64,000 nucleotides of DNA from Methanospirillum stamsii (GCF_003173335.1 NZ_QGMZ01000015.1:1-64000); one strand, 5' to 3'; shown: positions 40,285 to 50,917, numbered from the stretch's first letter. The notes: a model not told the origin generated them from the sequence alone. Program-made: numbers and translations.

Positions 40285-42396
40285 ATGAAGCTTCAAAAAA
40301 TATCAATAATGATATTTATCTCACTCCTTGCCCTTTTTTTATTCTTCGTCAGTTCCTTTTTTTCAACCATCATTCTCTCCAGTTACCAGAACCTGGAAGA
40401 AAAATACCTGGAAAATCAACTTGAAGAGGTTGTTAATAAGATAAATGATGATTTTTTCTCTCTTTCATGCACGGTATCTGACTGGGGTTACTGGAATGAT
40501 ACGGTTGATTTTGTGAAAGGGAATAATCCGGATTATATCTTTGATAATCTCGAAGAGGATACTTTTGACAACCTGTACCTGAATCTCATGGTTTTTATCA
40601 ATAAAGATGGAGAAATAATCTATTCCGGATCATATGATCTTCAAAAGAAGATGATGACAGAGGTTCCATCTCTTTTTACGAAAAACTTTGATTTACAAAA
40701 CCCGCTCATGAACATCACTGAATCTGGAAAAAAGGTTCAGGGTTTTGTATTGCTCCCTGAATCACCCCTTATGGTTGTATCACAACCCATCATGTATTCT
40801 GATCTTTCAGGGGATGTAGAGGGCATAGTCATCTTTGGAAAATATTTGAACCAGCAGGAGATTGCCAGGCTTGGAATCCTCACAAAATCCAATTTAACTT
40901 TTTACAAAACCGAAGATATCTCATTGCCACGAGATATGATATCAGACATTAGAAAGAATTCCAATAAGGGAAGAGGATTCATAAAACCTGTAAATCAGGA
41001 AATAATTTCAGCATATTATTCATTTCAGGATATTTTCGGAGAAGATGCCCTGATTCTTCAGGTTACCAGAACACGGGATATTTTTCACCAGGGCATAGAT
41101 ACGACCATCAAGGTTATCGGCATTATCTTAATTGGCGGATTATTACTGGGACTTACCTTCATTTTTATGCTCAATCAAAAAATTCTGAAAAGAATCAGTT
41201 CAATTGCTTTTCAGGTTCATGAAATTGGCAGGGCAGGAAGTTCATCTGATCTGGTAAAAATATCAGGCGATGACGAATTATCCAGCCTTGCCAGTGAGAT
41301 TAACCGGATGCTTAAAACCATCAATCAGACCCAGACTAAACTTAGGGAGAGCGAACAGCAATTTCGCGATCTTGTTGAGAGTATTCCCGATTATATCATC
41401 GTATATGATGAAAATGATGAAATTCTCTATATCAATCCGGCAGCGGCAAATGTCATCGGGCATGATGCCGAATCTATAATAGGAAAGCCCGTTTATCAGT
41501 TGGTGGGACATGAATATCATGAGATTATAAAAGCCAGACTTGATGCCCGCCAGAGAGGAGACATAGTCCCGCCATATGAAATTGAGATTGTAACAGGAGA
41601 AGGAATCACCAGAACTGTCATTATAAAGGGAAGAAATGTCACATATAATAATAATCCAGCTATTTTTCTCCTGTTGATAGATATTACCGAACGAAAGGAA
41701 TACGAAACAGAAAGAGAACATTACGCACAAGAACTTTTGAGATATTCAACTTCATTAAAACAGGCTAACCGGCAGGTGAACCTTCTTTCAAGTATTACAC
41801 GACATGATATTTTAAACGAGGTCAATATCGGTCTTTTGTACCTTGATATCCTGGAGATGAATTGTCAGGATCCTATATTCAAAGAGAAACTACAGGAAAT
41901 TGATTCAGTTATCAAATCTATTCAAAAACAGATAGAATTTACCAGGATCTATGAAGGACTGGGGATTCATGAACCAATATGGCAGAGTCTTGAAAAGGTA
42001 GTTTCTCATTTACACCCACCGGAAACTATTACCATTCATGCAGATACGGATGATTTTGTAATTTTTGCCGACCAGATGTTTGAAAAGGTGTTTTTCAATC
42101 TCCTGGATAATTCTATCAGACATGGAGAACATGTATCTGACATCCACATTTATGCCAGAGAAGAAAATGATCTTTTGTTCATATATTTCGAAGATAACGG
42201 AACTGGTGTTCCTTCTGATGAAAAAGAATTGATATTCAAAAGAGGGTTTGGTAAGAATACCGGTTTTGGAATGTTTCTGGTCAGGGAAATCCTTTCTCTC
42301 ACCGGAATTTCTATCAGAGAAACTGGGACTCATAACATCGGAGCGAGGTTTGAAATTGTTGTCCCAAAAGGAGCATACCGGAAAGAAGAGAAATAA
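40285..42396 (+). CDS. Membrane sensor histidine kinase with CHASE4, HAMP and PAS domains
   Basis: Order over 703 residues: first membrane helix (about 8-30); extracellular CHASE4-like domain (about 45-270) with SDWGYWNDTVDFV; second helix (about 273-298); HAMP (about 299-355); PAS (about 365-485, DLVESIPDYIIVYDENDEILYIN). The kinase core has H-box LLSSITRHDILNEV, NLLDNSIRHG, FEDNGTGVPSDEKELIFKRGFGKNTGFGMFLVREIL. It therefore senses something outside the cell and signals inward; the ligand is unknown. The kinase core is closely similar to those of the kinases at 24273 and 42742. The SD GGTGAG lies just before ATG. Confidence 0.92.
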   Translation: MKLQKISIMIFISLLALFLFFVSSFFSTIILSSYQNLEEKYLENQLEEVVNKINDDFFSLSCTVSDWGYWNDTVDFVKGNNPDYIFDNLEEDTFDNLYLNLMVFINKDGEIIYSGSYDLQKKMMTEVPSLFTKNFDLQNPLMNITESGKKVQGFVLLPESPLMVVSQPIMYSDLSGDVEGIVIFGKYLNQQEIARLGILTKSNLTFYKTEDISLPRDMISDIRKNSNKGRGFIKPVNQEIISAYYSFQDIFGEDALILQVTRTRDIFHQGIDTTIKVIGIILIGGLLLGLTFIFMLNQKILKRISSIAFQVHEIGRAGSSSDLVKISGDDELSSLASEINRMLKTINQTQTKLRESEQQFRDLVESIPDYIIVYDENDEILYINPAAANVIGHDAESIIGKPVYQLVGHEYHEIIKARLDARQRGDIVPPYEIEIVTGEGITRTVIIKGRNVTYNNNPAIFLLLIDITERKEYETEREHYAQELLRYSTSLKQANRQVNLLSSITRHDILNEVNIGLLYLDILEMNCQDPIFKEKLQEIDSVIKSIQKQIEFTRIYEGLGIHEPIWQSLEKVVSHLHPPETITIHADTDDFVIFADQMFEKVFFNLLDNSIRHGEHVSDIHIYAREENDLLFIYFEDNGTGVPSDEKELIFKRGFGKNTGFGMFLVREILSLTGISIRETGTHNIGARFEIVVPKGAYRKEEK

Positions 42397-42741
42397 TCAG
42401 GATTTAAAAAAACCGGAAAATTCTTCCATTGTTCCTTTTTTTAAGAGATAACATAAATTTTTTCAACATTGAATCCGAAATGAGGGACCTCAAATAGAAT
42501 GCTGATCATATCAAAAAATCAGAGTTTCATCTCTTGAACAAAGATTTTCGATAAGTCCGCTTTTATCAATATAATTTCTACAATTTTTATTCTAATAAAT
42601 GAATTAACAGATTTTAATGATCAACATTAGAAAACCATGAAAAAATTTAATATAGAGATCTCGCCTAATAATAAAGGACTGCCTAAAACTGAATTTTATT
42701 AACCTTGATACAATAGTCTCAAAAAAATATAATTTTTTAAT
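42397..42741. other. AT-rich intergenic region between two kinase genes
   Basis: Three hundred forty-five bases with no supportable gene. A T-run at about 42438-42443 may end the upstream kinase transcript. An A/T-rich element (AAATATAATTTTTTAAT) sits just before the ATG at 42742. There is no SD there, so translation may start on a very short leader. No repeats noted. Confidence 0.35.
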
Positions 42742-45700
42742 ATGATAAGACCAGACCCCCTTTTTAATAATCGCCAGATATCTCTCCTCTACGTAGATGA
42801 TGAAGAGGATCTTCTATCATTAGGAAAAGCGTTTCTTGAACGAACCGGTGAATTCAGAGTAGATATTTTAAATTCTGCATTACAGGCCATCAATTCTTCA
42901 AAGATACCAACCTATGACGCCATCATTTCGGATTTTCAAATGCCGGAAATGGATGGTATTCAGTTTCTAAAAGCAGTTCGGGAGAAGTTTGGTGATGTCC
43001 CATTTATTCTTTTTACCGGACGGGGTAGAGAGGAAGTTGTTATTGAAGCAATTAATAATGGGGCAGATTTTTACCTGCAAAAAGGGGGAGATCCTAAATC
43101 CCTCTTTGCGGAATTATCCCATAAAGTAATTCAGGCTGTTCGCAGTAAAACGATAGAGAGTTCACTTCGAGAATCTAATAAACGCCTTCTTGATTTTATC
43201 AATTTTTTACCAGATGCAACATTTGCAATAAACCGGTCCGGAGAGGTGATTGCCTGGAATCGGGCAATTGAAGAGATGACCGGTGTTTCTTCACAAGAGA
43301 TGCTGGGAAAGGGTAACTATGAATATTCTATCCCTTTTTACGGATACAGACGTCCGATTCTGATTGACCTGATTGAAGAACCTGATGAAAAAATTTCAGA
43401 ATTTTATACCAAAGGATCCCGGATCGGAGAATCAGTAATTGGAGAATCAAACCTGCCCCATCCAAAAGGGACCAGTATTTACGTGCTTGCAAAAGCCTGC
43501 CGGTTTTTTAATGAAGAAGGAGAAAATATCGGTGCGATTGAATCAATCAGGGACATTACCGAATTTAAAAAATCAGAATTAAAAATCAGAGAGAGCGAGG
43601 AACGGTTCAGGACAATGGCAGATCGCTCCTTTGATGTGACCTTAATTCTGAATGCAGAGATGAAACCTACATACATTTCTCCTGCCGTGGAGAGTGTAAT
43701 CGGATATAAACCCGAAGAACTCCTGGGAAAATCTTATTCCGATGTATTAGACACGGTTTTTTCTCCATGCAGAGAAGATTTCCTGAGCACAATCCAAAAA
43801 ATAATGAAAGGAGAAATAATAGAAGATACTGAGTTTCAGATATGCAGAAAAGATGGAAGTCTCCTGTATGTCAATCATTATGCTGTTCCTATCATTAAAG
43901 ACGGTGTATTTTCCGGTGCTCAGGCATCACTTCGGGTGGTTGCCAGCAGAAAAGCAATTGAAAAGGCACTAAAAGAGACTGAAGGAAAATTCAGGGCTCT
44001 CATTGATCAATCCCTGGATGGAATTATCATTATCGATTTTTCCGGAAATGTTCTCTTTGTAAACCCACGTATCGGTGAAATAATCGGGCATCCGGATATA
44101 GAAGCCCTTGTTGGCACATCAAATGTTCTCTCATTCATCCTTCCAGAATTTCATGATCAGGTCATATACGATTTCAACCAGGTTAAAAATGGAACCGACA
44201 GTTATCTTGTAAATTACCAGGTGAAGACCTGTGATAACCGGACAATCTGGATTGACTGTGCAGGAAAGAAAATTACCTATGGCGGTATTCCTTCAATGCT
44301 TGTGTCAATTCATGATGTTACCGACCGAAAAGAAGCCATAGATGCCCTTCATGAATCTGATTTGACCTTACGGAATATTTTCAAAGACAGCCCTATTGCA
44401 ATTACACTGGTTTCAGCAACTGACGGAAAATTCATCCAGATAAATGATGCATTTTTGAAAAACACCGGATATTCCCGTGAGATGATCATCGGGAAAAATG
44501 CTGAAGAAATAGGCATCTTTCCAGATATATTACGATATCGGGAGATGGTAACTTCGTATAAGAATAATACCCAGGTATCTGGTTTTGAAATCCCCTGTAA
44601 AATTGCATCCGGAGAGGAAAGGACATGTCTTTTTTCTTCCTCTCTTATCGTTGTAAAGGGAAATCCATATATATTAACGTTCATTGAGGACATTACTGAA
44701 CAAAAACAGGCGGAATTCTTCCACCAGGCAATTATTAAAAGTTATGGGATTGTGGATGAACATAAATCTCTTAACGCAATTATTGAAACTCTCAGTGCAT
44801 ATCTAAAGGCCGACGGAGTCCTTATTGGAGAAGTACTACCGGATAATGAAACCGTCCGGATTATATCATCCATCCTGGACGGAGAAAATATTACTGACAC
44901 CTATTATAACATAAAGGGAACTCCCTGCGAACACGTCATTAAAAACGGATTTTCCCTCTATCCGGATAATATTTCCAATCTCTTTCCGGATGCTAAAAAT
45001 TTATCAGACCTTCAGATACAGGGATACATCGGAGCTCCTCTTCCCAATTCAGAGGGAAAAGTTATTGGAATACTCTGCATACTCTTTCGTCATCCCTTCC
45101 AGGTATCTGAAACATTTCAGGAGATACTGGAGATTATCGCGGTCAGATTAGCGGTGGATATTGAGAGGATTCATATCGAACAGACACTCCGGAAAAACCA
45201 GGCGGTACTGTCCGAAGCAATGAATCTGGCCAAACTCGCGAAATGGGAGTATGATGTTGATACCGGGCTTTTTTTGTTTAATGAAAATTTCTATCAGTTA
45301 TATGGAACGACATCTGAACGTGAAGGAGGAAATCTTATGTCTGCAGAAAAATATGCGAAAGATTTTCTTCACCCTGCAGATTTATCCCTGGTTTCACAAG
45401 AGATATACAAGGCAATAGAAGCGAAAGACCCTGGGTACACATCACATTTAGAACACCGGATTATCCGACGAGATGGAGAAGTCCGATATATTTCAGTAAG
45501 AATAGCAATTATCAAAGATAAATCCGGCAGAACGATTAAAACTCATGGAGTAAATCAGGATATAACCGAACGAAGAAAATCAGAAGAGGCAATCAGAAAG
45601 GCGAATAACCAATTAAACCTGCTCTCCTCCATCACCCGGCATGACATCCTTAATAAGATTACAGGGATTCGTGGATACCTGGCAGTTATGGAAATGGAAA

Positions 45701-46254
45701 ATAGCGATCAAAAACTCAATGAATACCTTCACCGGACAAGAACAGCAACTGATGTTATCCAGTCACATATTGAATTTACGAGAGTGTACCAGAAAATCGG
45801 ATCACATGAGCCACAATGGATAGATTTGCAATCAGTCATGCCGAGTGCTCATCTCCCTGAATCCATATCAATGATACTGGATATTCGCCACGTCATACTC
45901 TATGCAGATCCTTTACTTGAAAGGGTGTTTTTTAACCTTCTGGATAATTCAATCAGGCATGGTAAGCATACAACAACAATTCATGTCTCCGGGTTTAAGG
46001 CTGATTCCGGTTTTACGGTGTTATGGGAAGATGATGGAATCGGAATAGAAGATACTGAAAAGGAGAAGATATTTGAGAGAGGATATGGCCAGAATACCGG
46101 TCTTGGTATGTTTCTTGTCCGTGAAATCCTCTCTCTTACCGATATAACAATCAAAGAGACAGGAGTATTTCAAAAAGGAGCCAGGTTTGAAATCACGGTC
46201 CCGAAGGGATCATACCAGATAGTAAATTCAGACGGTAATCGAATAAACTCATAA
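42742..46254 (+). CDS. Hybrid response-regulator / multi-PAS / GAF histidine kinase
   Basis: Order over 1,170 residues: receiver domain (about 12-130) with acidic pocket DDEED at 19-23, acceptor Asp64 (IISDFQMPEMDG) and Lys114 (LQKGG); about four PAS domains (150-655); GAF domain (about 660-805); another PAS (about 815-940); then the kinase core with LLSSITRHDILNKI, FNLLDNSIRHG, WEDDGIGIEDTEKEKIF and GYGQNTGLGMFLVREIL. It has no membrane helix, so it is cytoplasmic. The receiver at the N terminus is intact, in contrast to the kinase at 24273. It may take phosphate from a separate kinase, or relay its own. The stimulus is unknown. Confidence 0.92.
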   Translation: MIRPDPLFNNRQISLLYVDDEEDLLSLGKAFLERTGEFRVDILNSALQAINSSKIPTYDAIISDFQMPEMDGIQFLKAVREKFGDVPFILFTGRGREEVVIEAINNGADFYLQKGGDPKSLFAELSHKVIQAVRSKTIESSLRESNKRLLDFINFLPDATFAINRSGEVIAWNRAIEEMTGVSSQEMLGKGNYEYSIPFYGYRRPILIDLIEEPDEKISEFYTKGSRIGESVIGESNLPHPKGTSIYVLAKACRFFNEEGENIGAIESIRDITEFKKSELKIRESEERFRTMADRSFDVTLILNAEMKPTYISPAVESVIGYKPEELLGKSYSDVLDTVFSPCREDFLSTIQKIMKGEIIEDTEFQICRKDGSLLYVNHYAVPIIKDGVFSGAQASLRVVASRKAIEKALKETEGKFRALIDQSLDGIIIIDFSGNVLFVNPRIGEIIGHPDIEALVGTSNVLSFILPEFHDQVIYDFNQVKNGTDSYLVNYQVKTCDNRTIWIDCAGKKITYGGIPSMLVSIHDVTDRKEAIDALHESDLTLRNIFKDSPIAITLVSATDGKFIQINDAFLKNTGYSREMIIGKNAEEIGIFPDILRYREMVTSYKNNTQVSGFEIPCKIASGEERTCLFSSSLIVVKGNPYILTFIEDITEQKQAEFFHQAIIKSYGIVDEHKSLNAIIETLSAYLKADGVLIGEVLPDNETVRIISSILDGENITDTYYNIKGTPCEHVIKNGFSLYPDNISNLFPDAKNLSDLQIQGYIGAPLPNSEGKVIGILCILFRHPFQVSETFQEILEIIAVRLAVDIERIHIEQTLRKNQAVLSEAMNLAKLAKWEYDVDTGLFLFNENFYQLYGTTSEREGGNLMSAEKYAKDFLHPADLSLVSQEIYKAIEAKDPGYTSHLEHRIIRRDGEVRYISVRIAIIKDKSGRTIKTHGVNQDITERRKSEEAIRKANNQLNLLSSITRHDILNKITGIRGYLAVMEMENSDQKLNEYLHRTRTATDVIQSHIEFTRVYQKIGSHEPQWIDLQSVMPSAHLPESISMILDIRHVILYADPLLERVFFNLLDNSIRHGKHTTTIHVSGFKADSGFTVLWEDDGIGIEDTEKEKIFERGYGQNTGLGMFLVREILSLTDITIKETGVFQKGARFEITVPKGSYQIVNSDGNRINS

Positions 46255-46300
46255 ACTCTTGTTGATCATTTGTGCGGAAAAAATGTAGATAGAGATTGTT

Positions 46301-46879
46301 CTATTGATTCAGAACATAATCCAGTGCTTCCTGAACCCCTTCACATCCGGGAGTTATCTGAAGAGCATGAGTATATGCCGAAATTGCTGCCTGATTGTCA
46401 CCGTTGGCATAATAACTGTCTCCCATGTACTTATAGTATGTACACCGTTCAGGCCAGATAGAAATTGCATCTTCAAAAGCCAGGACTGCTTCATCATATC
46501 TTCCGAGTTCATAGAGAGATAATCCCTTATTTGCATATGGGAGCACGTACCATGGAGTTACTTTAATCGCCTGGTTGTAAGCAGTTATTGCCTCTTCAAA
46601 CCTGCCAAGACCGTGTAAGGCTACTCCTTTATTATTCCAGGCAGTGCCAAACATCTCATCTACCATAATTGCGAGTTCTGCTTTTTCGAGAGCAATTTGC
46701 CATTGACCAAGCTTATTTGCTTCGAATGATTCATCATCATAACCGGTTGCTTCATCAGATTTGCTTTCCGGCACAATCGAAGGTGTTGTGGTATCAATCG
46801 CATAAAAACCAGCAGTTGCAATTCCAGAAATACAGAGTAGCACAATAATTGCCAAAAAAATTTCCTTTATACTTCCCAT
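46301..46879 (-). CDS. Membrane-anchored TPR protein
   Basis: The 192-residue protein has an N-terminal hydrophobic anchor (about 5-28), then an acidic linker, then at least three tetratricopeptide repeats: AWNNKGVALHGLGRFEEAITAYNQAIKVTP, YANKGLSLYELGRYDEAVLAFEDAISIWP and YKYMGDSYYANGDNQAAISAYTHALQITP (read each as one ~34-residue unit). The repeats should form an external or periplasm-like protein-binding scaffold. The partner is unknown. TATATATA at about 46906-46913 lies some 30 bases before ATG; there is no SD, suggesting a leaderless message. Confidence 0.85.
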   Translation of the reverse strand: MGSIKEIFLAIIVLLCISGIATAGFYAIDTTTPSIVPESKSDEATGYDDESFEANKLGQWQIALEKAELAIMVDEMFGTAWNNKGVALHGLGRFEEAITAYNQAIKVTPWYVLPYANKGLSLYELGRYDEAVLAFEDAISIWPERCTYYKYMGDSYYANGDNQAAISAYTHALQITPGCEGVQEALDYVLNQ

Positions 46880-47296
46880 AATAATTGATAATTATAATAG
46901 TAAATATATATAGTTTTTCACAAAAAATTTATTAGGTTTCAAATAATTTTCAATCTCCATTATCAATACATTCCACGCATTTTAAAGATTAATTAGATCT
47001 TATTTATTATAGGGCAAGAGAAATGATTATTAATGAGATATCCGATGTTTGGTTTATCAAAAATTTGACAATAATGAGAATATAGGATTATTTTCGAATA
47101 ATTACGCATAATTTTTAATCGATTTCAAATCATATATATCAATAGAACCGTAAACACAAATAAATCTGCATTAAAGGGCAAAAACCGGTATTTGTTTGAA
47201 TATAATCAATACATCATAATGTTAAAAAATAAGAACACCAATATATAAAATTATTGATAAACTAACACTTATTATCCATAACAGTAATTCTATTTT
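46880..47296. other. Long AT-rich divergent promoter region
   Basis: 417 bases, very A/T rich. It has TATA-like TATATATA near 46906-46913 serving the TPR gene on the minus strand and ATATATAAA at 47240-47248 serving the secreted protein on the plus strand. I find no gene, RNA or clear repeat in the middle. Confidence 0.45.
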
Positions 47297-48079
47297 ATGC
47301 AGAAAAATTCTGTTAAGATTTTTTTCCTGGTTATTGTATTTAGCTGTATGGTCATATTGACTGTCCATGCCGATGTAACCGTGAACGGACACACATACCA
47401 ATGGGCTAACTGGAATGGCGGAGGAGTCATGAATGGTCCACCATCAAATGATGTTGAGTTTTCAGTAGATGAGATGGTGACGGTCACATACCTGGACTCT
47501 TACCATTACAACAATGGTAAGGGAGTTTCATCACCCGGAACGCTTACTCTGATTGATGATAATGGAAACAGTTATGGACCTTACCAGATGGAGAGTATTG
47601 AAAATAATAACGTAATATGGCATCTGGCCTTAGACGAGGGTGAAGTAGTATTACCATCCGGAACTTACACCGTTGAAAACTCTGATCCTGATACCTGGTC
47701 TAATAATGCTGATTCTGATTATGCAGGTTTCTTTGGTATCAACTGGAAAGCCTATGATTCAGGAGCCAGCGGTGATAACGAGGTTAGTGAGGGAATATCT
47801 GGAAAATGGATATCAGAGCTTGCAGGAGATATGGAATTTGTTCAGAAGGGGAATACGGTAACTGGTACTTATGGAGCAGATAATGGGAGATTATCAGGAA
47901 CATTAAATGCTTATAATCAATTGAAAGGAACATGGGCAGAAGCTCCGACATACGCTGGCGATAAGGATTCCGGAAGCTTTACTTTCTCATTTTCTGACGA
48001 TTTTACCTCATTTCATGGTACATATAACTATGGTACAGCTCCGGGATTTGCGGGTGAATGGTTCGGAAAAAAGGTCTAA
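47297..48079 (+). CDS. Secreted beta-rich protein of unknown function
   Basis: The 260-residue protein begins with a signal peptide (about 1-26, ending HADV). The mature part has two segments: a beta-rich first domain (about 27-150, GTLTLIDDNGNSYGPY and similar) and a C-terminal domain that reads GKWISELAGDMEFVQKGNTV, then GTLNAYNQLKGTW and FAGEWFGKK. The latter resembles lipocalin-like or ligand-binding barrels in low-complexity Gly/Trp spacing only. I know no exact family. It has its own TATA box and a T7 terminator at 48101, so it is monocistronic. Confidence 0.75.
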   Translation: MQKNSVKIFFLVIVFSCMVILTVHADVTVNGHTYQWANWNGGGVMNGPPSNDVEFSVDEMVTVTYLDSYHYNNGKGVSSPGTLTLIDDNGNSYGPYQMESIENNNVIWHLALDEGEVVLPSGTYTVENSDPDTWSNNADSDYAGFFGINWKAYDSGASGDNEVSEGISGKWISELAGDMEFVQKGNTVTGTYGADNGRLSGTLNAYNQLKGTWAEAPTYAGDKDSGSFTFSFSDDFTSFHGTYNYGTAPGFAGEWFGKKV

Positions 48080-48100
48080 TCAACCACAAATTTTAAACTC

Positions 48101-48107
48101 TTTTTTT
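48101..48107 (+). terminator. T7 terminator after secreted beta-rich protein
   Basis: Seven T residues lie about 20 bases past the stop, after an A-rich run. Confidence 0.4.
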
Positions 48108-48242
48108 GGATATAATTTATCATAACCCTGATTAGTCAAAATAATCCACTCATACAGGATATTTTTCACATGTGATCGGATTCTGGATTCCAAAATCTCC
48201 TTAATAAAAACATATCAGGATCAAAGGAACATATGATTACTC

Positions 48243-49736
48243 ATGGCAGAAATTTCTCTTACCCCCGTAGCAAGAGGTGAGACGGATATTTATATCGAGC
48301 CTTCCATGGCAAATCGTCATGGACTTATAGCAGGAGCAACCGGAACCGGAAAGACCGTAACGCTCCGGGTTTTAGTCGAGCAATTTAGCTCAATGGGTGT
48401 TCCGGTATTCCTCCCGGATATCAAGGGTGATCTCTCCGGACTATGTAAACCCGGAGGAGGGAACAAGAAGATAGAGGAACGTGCCACTCTTCTGGGAATT
48501 TCCCCATTGAATTATGAAGGCTGTCCGGTCAGGTTCTGGGATTTGTATGGAAAAGAAGGTCACCCGGTCAGGACTACCATATCAGAAATGGGGCCTTTAC
48601 TCCTTGCCCGGATCCTTGATTTGAACGAGACCCAGACAGGTATTCTCTCCATGCTCTTCCGGTATGCAGATGATAACCGCCTCCTCCTTATCGATATTGC
48701 AGACCTTATCTCCCTCATTACCTTTGCATTAGAAAATACGGCTGAAATAAAAGGAAAATACGGCAATATGACGCCCTCATCCCTCGGAGCAATCCAGAGA
48801 GCAGTCCTCACCCTGGAGGAACAGGGGGCAGACCTGTTTTTTGGAGAACCCTCCCTGGTTCTTCAGGACATCATGGAGATCCAGGATGGAAAGGGCACAA
48901 TCAGCCTTCTTTCAGCCGGAGCATTGATGAAATATCCAAAAATCTATTCAACATTCCTATTGTGGCTTCTTTCCGAGCTGTATGAGGATCTGCCTGAAGT
49001 AGGAGATCTGGTAAAACCGAAGTTTCTACTCTTCTTTGATGAAGCCCACCTGCTCTTTTCTGACACCCCAAAAGCACTTGAAGAAAAAATTATCCAGATT
49101 GTACGGCTCATCCGATCAAAAGGAGTTGGAGTTTATTTCATCACCCAGAACCCGGCAGATATCCCTGACGATGTCCTTGGACAACTGGGGAACCGAATCC
49201 AGCATGCTCTCCGGGCAACCACCCCGAAAGAGATGAAAGCAGTCAAAACCGCTGCAAAATCTTTCAGGCAGAATCCCAAAATAGACACAGAAAAGGTCAT
49301 CACAGAACTTGGAATAGGAGAAGCACTTGTTTCAGTTCTTGATAAGGGAGGAGTTCCAACTCCGGTTGAGCGTAGCTTTGTATATCCACCTCGAAGCAGC
49401 CTTGTTCCTCTCACCGAACCGGAGCAGGAAGCAATAATTAACAAATCAACAATATTCGGAAGATACGAAGAGCAGATAAACCGGCACTCAGCAGCGGAAG
49501 AACTCTTAAAACGTGAACAGGAAAAACCTGCTGAAAATGCCGCGGAAAAACAGCCTGCACGGTCGACGGAGAGAACCACAAGCAGACCAAGAACAACATC
49601 ACGGTCATCCAGGAAGACAAAGGATGTTGGTGATGTTATCGGGACCATCGCCGTCCGGACCGCAACCAATGTCGGAACGCAGATAGGAAAAGAGATTATC
49701 AGGGGAATGCTTGGTTCCTGGCTGAAAGGAAAATAG
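48243..49736 (+). CDS. HerA-like / DUF853 ATPase
   Basis: The 497-residue P-loop ATPase is of the HerA/FtsK-like class. Walker A GATGTGKTVT is near residues 31-40, DIKGDLSGLCKPGG follows, Walker B is FLLFFDEAHLLF near 260, and sensor-like FITQNPADIPDDVLGQLGNRIQHALRA comes next. The C-terminal part is charged and Arg/Ser/Thr rich (about 415-465), then a hydrophobic/Gly segment ending MLGSWLKGK. Relatives are annotated DUF853 and sit near DNA-processing proteins in some genomes, but no Nur/Mre11/Rad50 partner is here. Function as a DNA translocase is inference from fold. Confidence 0.88.
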   Translation: MAEISLTPVARGETDIYIEPSMANRHGLIAGATGTGKTVTLRVLVEQFSSMGVPVFLPDIKGDLSGLCKPGGGNKKIEERATLLGISPLNYEGCPVRFWDLYGKEGHPVRTTISEMGPLLLARILDLNETQTGILSMLFRYADDNRLLLIDIADLISLITFALENTAEIKGKYGNMTPSSLGAIQRAVLTLEEQGADLFFGEPSLVLQDIMEIQDGKGTISLLSAGALMKYPKIYSTFLLWLLSELYEDLPEVGDLVKPKFLLFFDEAHLLFSDTPKALEEKIIQIVRLIRSKGVGVYFITQNPADIPDDVLGQLGNRIQHALRATTPKEMKAVKTAAKSFRQNPKIDTEKVITELGIGEALVSVLDKGGVPTPVERSFVYPPRSSLVPLTEPEQEAIINKSTIFGRYEEQINRHSAAEELLKREQEKPAENAAEKQPARSTERTTSRPRTTSRSSRKTKDVGDVIGTIAVRTATNVGTQIGKEIIRGMLGSWLKGK

Positions 49737-49741
49737 ATCCC

Positions 49742-50344
49742 CTAATTTTCCGGAAATACTGTTTTTACCAGGTTTTGAACATCCAACAGCCAATCCTTCC
49801 GCTTTTTTTCGTCACTCATCACCACTACCCGGTAGATCCTCCGATGAACATCGGTAACTCCACACAGGCCAAATACGCAATCCCTCCAGATTCGGTCAAG
49901 TGGATCTCCGAATACCAACTCTTCTCTTTCCTCCGGAGTATTGGCAGTGTTGAAAACTATTGCCGATTTAGCAGGTAATAGTCCAACCGGAACCCCTTCT
50001 CCATTGTCTCCTTCGATGAACCGGTACGCAACACCAGGCCTTATAACCCGGTCAATCCATCCTTTCAGTATCGCCGGAGGCTGACCCCACCAGTTCGGGT
50101 GGACAATAATAATTCCGTCTGCCCGGGAAATTTCTTCGCAATGTTTTATAATCTCCGGATCTCTCAGTCCATCCCGGGATATTTCATTCGCGGGAAGAAT
50201 GGGATTAAACTCTTCTTTGTAGAGATCATGAAATATCACTTCATGCCCGGCATTTTTTAGCGTATCAAGAGCAGTCATGGCTATTGCGTGGTTTAAACTT
50301 CCCTTTTCAGGGTGTGCCAGAATAATTGATATTACCATGCCCAT
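49742..50344 (-). CDS. NAD(P)H oxidoreductase, flavodoxin-like fold (KefF/MdaB-like)
   Basis: The 200-residue protein opens VISIILAHPEKGSLNHAIAMTALDTL. It has FHDLYKEEFNPILPANEISRDG, then ADGIIIVHPNWWGQPPAILKGWIDRVIRPGVAYRF, all typical of the flavodoxin-fold NAD(P)H:quinone reductase family (KefF, NQO). It probably reduces quinone-like or other small electrophiles with FMN/FAD. The stop lies six bases from the convergent DUF853 gene. The start is ATG at 50344, close to a divergent Nudix gene. Confidence 0.9.
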   Translation of the reverse strand: MGMVISIILAHPEKGSLNHAIAMTALDTLKNAGHEVIFHDLYKEEFNPILPANEISRDGLRDPEIIKHCEEISRADGIIIVHPNWWGQPPAILKGWIDRVIRPGVAYRFIEGDNGEGVPVGLLPAKSAIVFNTANTPEEREELVFGDPLDRIWRDCVFGLCGVTDVHRRIYRVVVMSDEKKRKDWLLDVQNLVKTVFPEN

Positions 50345-50441
50345 TCTGATTGGACGGAAGAGTTATCCGGTTTCCGGATACCGGTAAACCTCTGGTTATT
50401 CATCTGAACACTTTTATCCGGAAACGTTAATACCATTAAAT

Positions 50442-50867
50442 ATGACAACAAAGCCCTTTGCCTTGTGTGTTAATCTTGTCCTTTTTGACCAGCACGGACA
50501 TGTCCTGGTACTTAAACGATCATCGTCATGTAAAACAAATGCTTCAAAATGGGAACTTCCCGGAGGGAAGATCGAAGCAGGAGAGAGTTTTGATAAAGCT
50601 CTTGAGCGTGAAATATTAGAAGAGACCGGATTTACCGTTGCTATTCACACCGCTGCAGGAACAGCCATGCAGGAGACAGAAGAAAACAGAATTGTTCACC
50701 TGGTTATGATTGGAACAATTCTCTCCGGAGGTCTTTCTATTAGCAAAGAACATGATGAATGCAAATGGGCTGATATAATGGAGATACAGGGCCTTGATAA
50801 AGCAGACTGGTTTGATGAGTATGCCCGGATATTTATGAGCGGAATACCAGGTCCGGAGAGCGAATAA
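50442..50867 (+). CDS. Nudix hydrolase
   Basis: The 141-residue protein has a complete Nudix box: GGKIEAGESFDKALEREILEETGF (about residues 44-67, G-x5-E-x7-RE-x2-EE-x-G). It hydrolyses a nucleoside diphosphate linked to another group; candidates include oxidised dGTP, as in MutT, but substrate is not predictable. It is preceded by PFALCVNLVLFDQHGHVLVLKRS, a typical strand start. The oxidoreductase starting at 50344 is divergent, with about 97 bases between starts. Confidence 0.93.
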   Translation: MTTKPFALCVNLVLFDQHGHVLVLKRSSSCKTNASKWELPGGKIEAGESFDKALEREILEETGFTVAIHTAAGTAMQETEENRIVHLVMIGTILSGGLSISKEHDECKWADIMEIQGLDKADWFDEYARIFMSGIPGPESE

Positions 50868-50917
50868 GACTGGCATGATTATATAACAGAATACAACAAA
50901 ACGGAAAGAGAAACCAC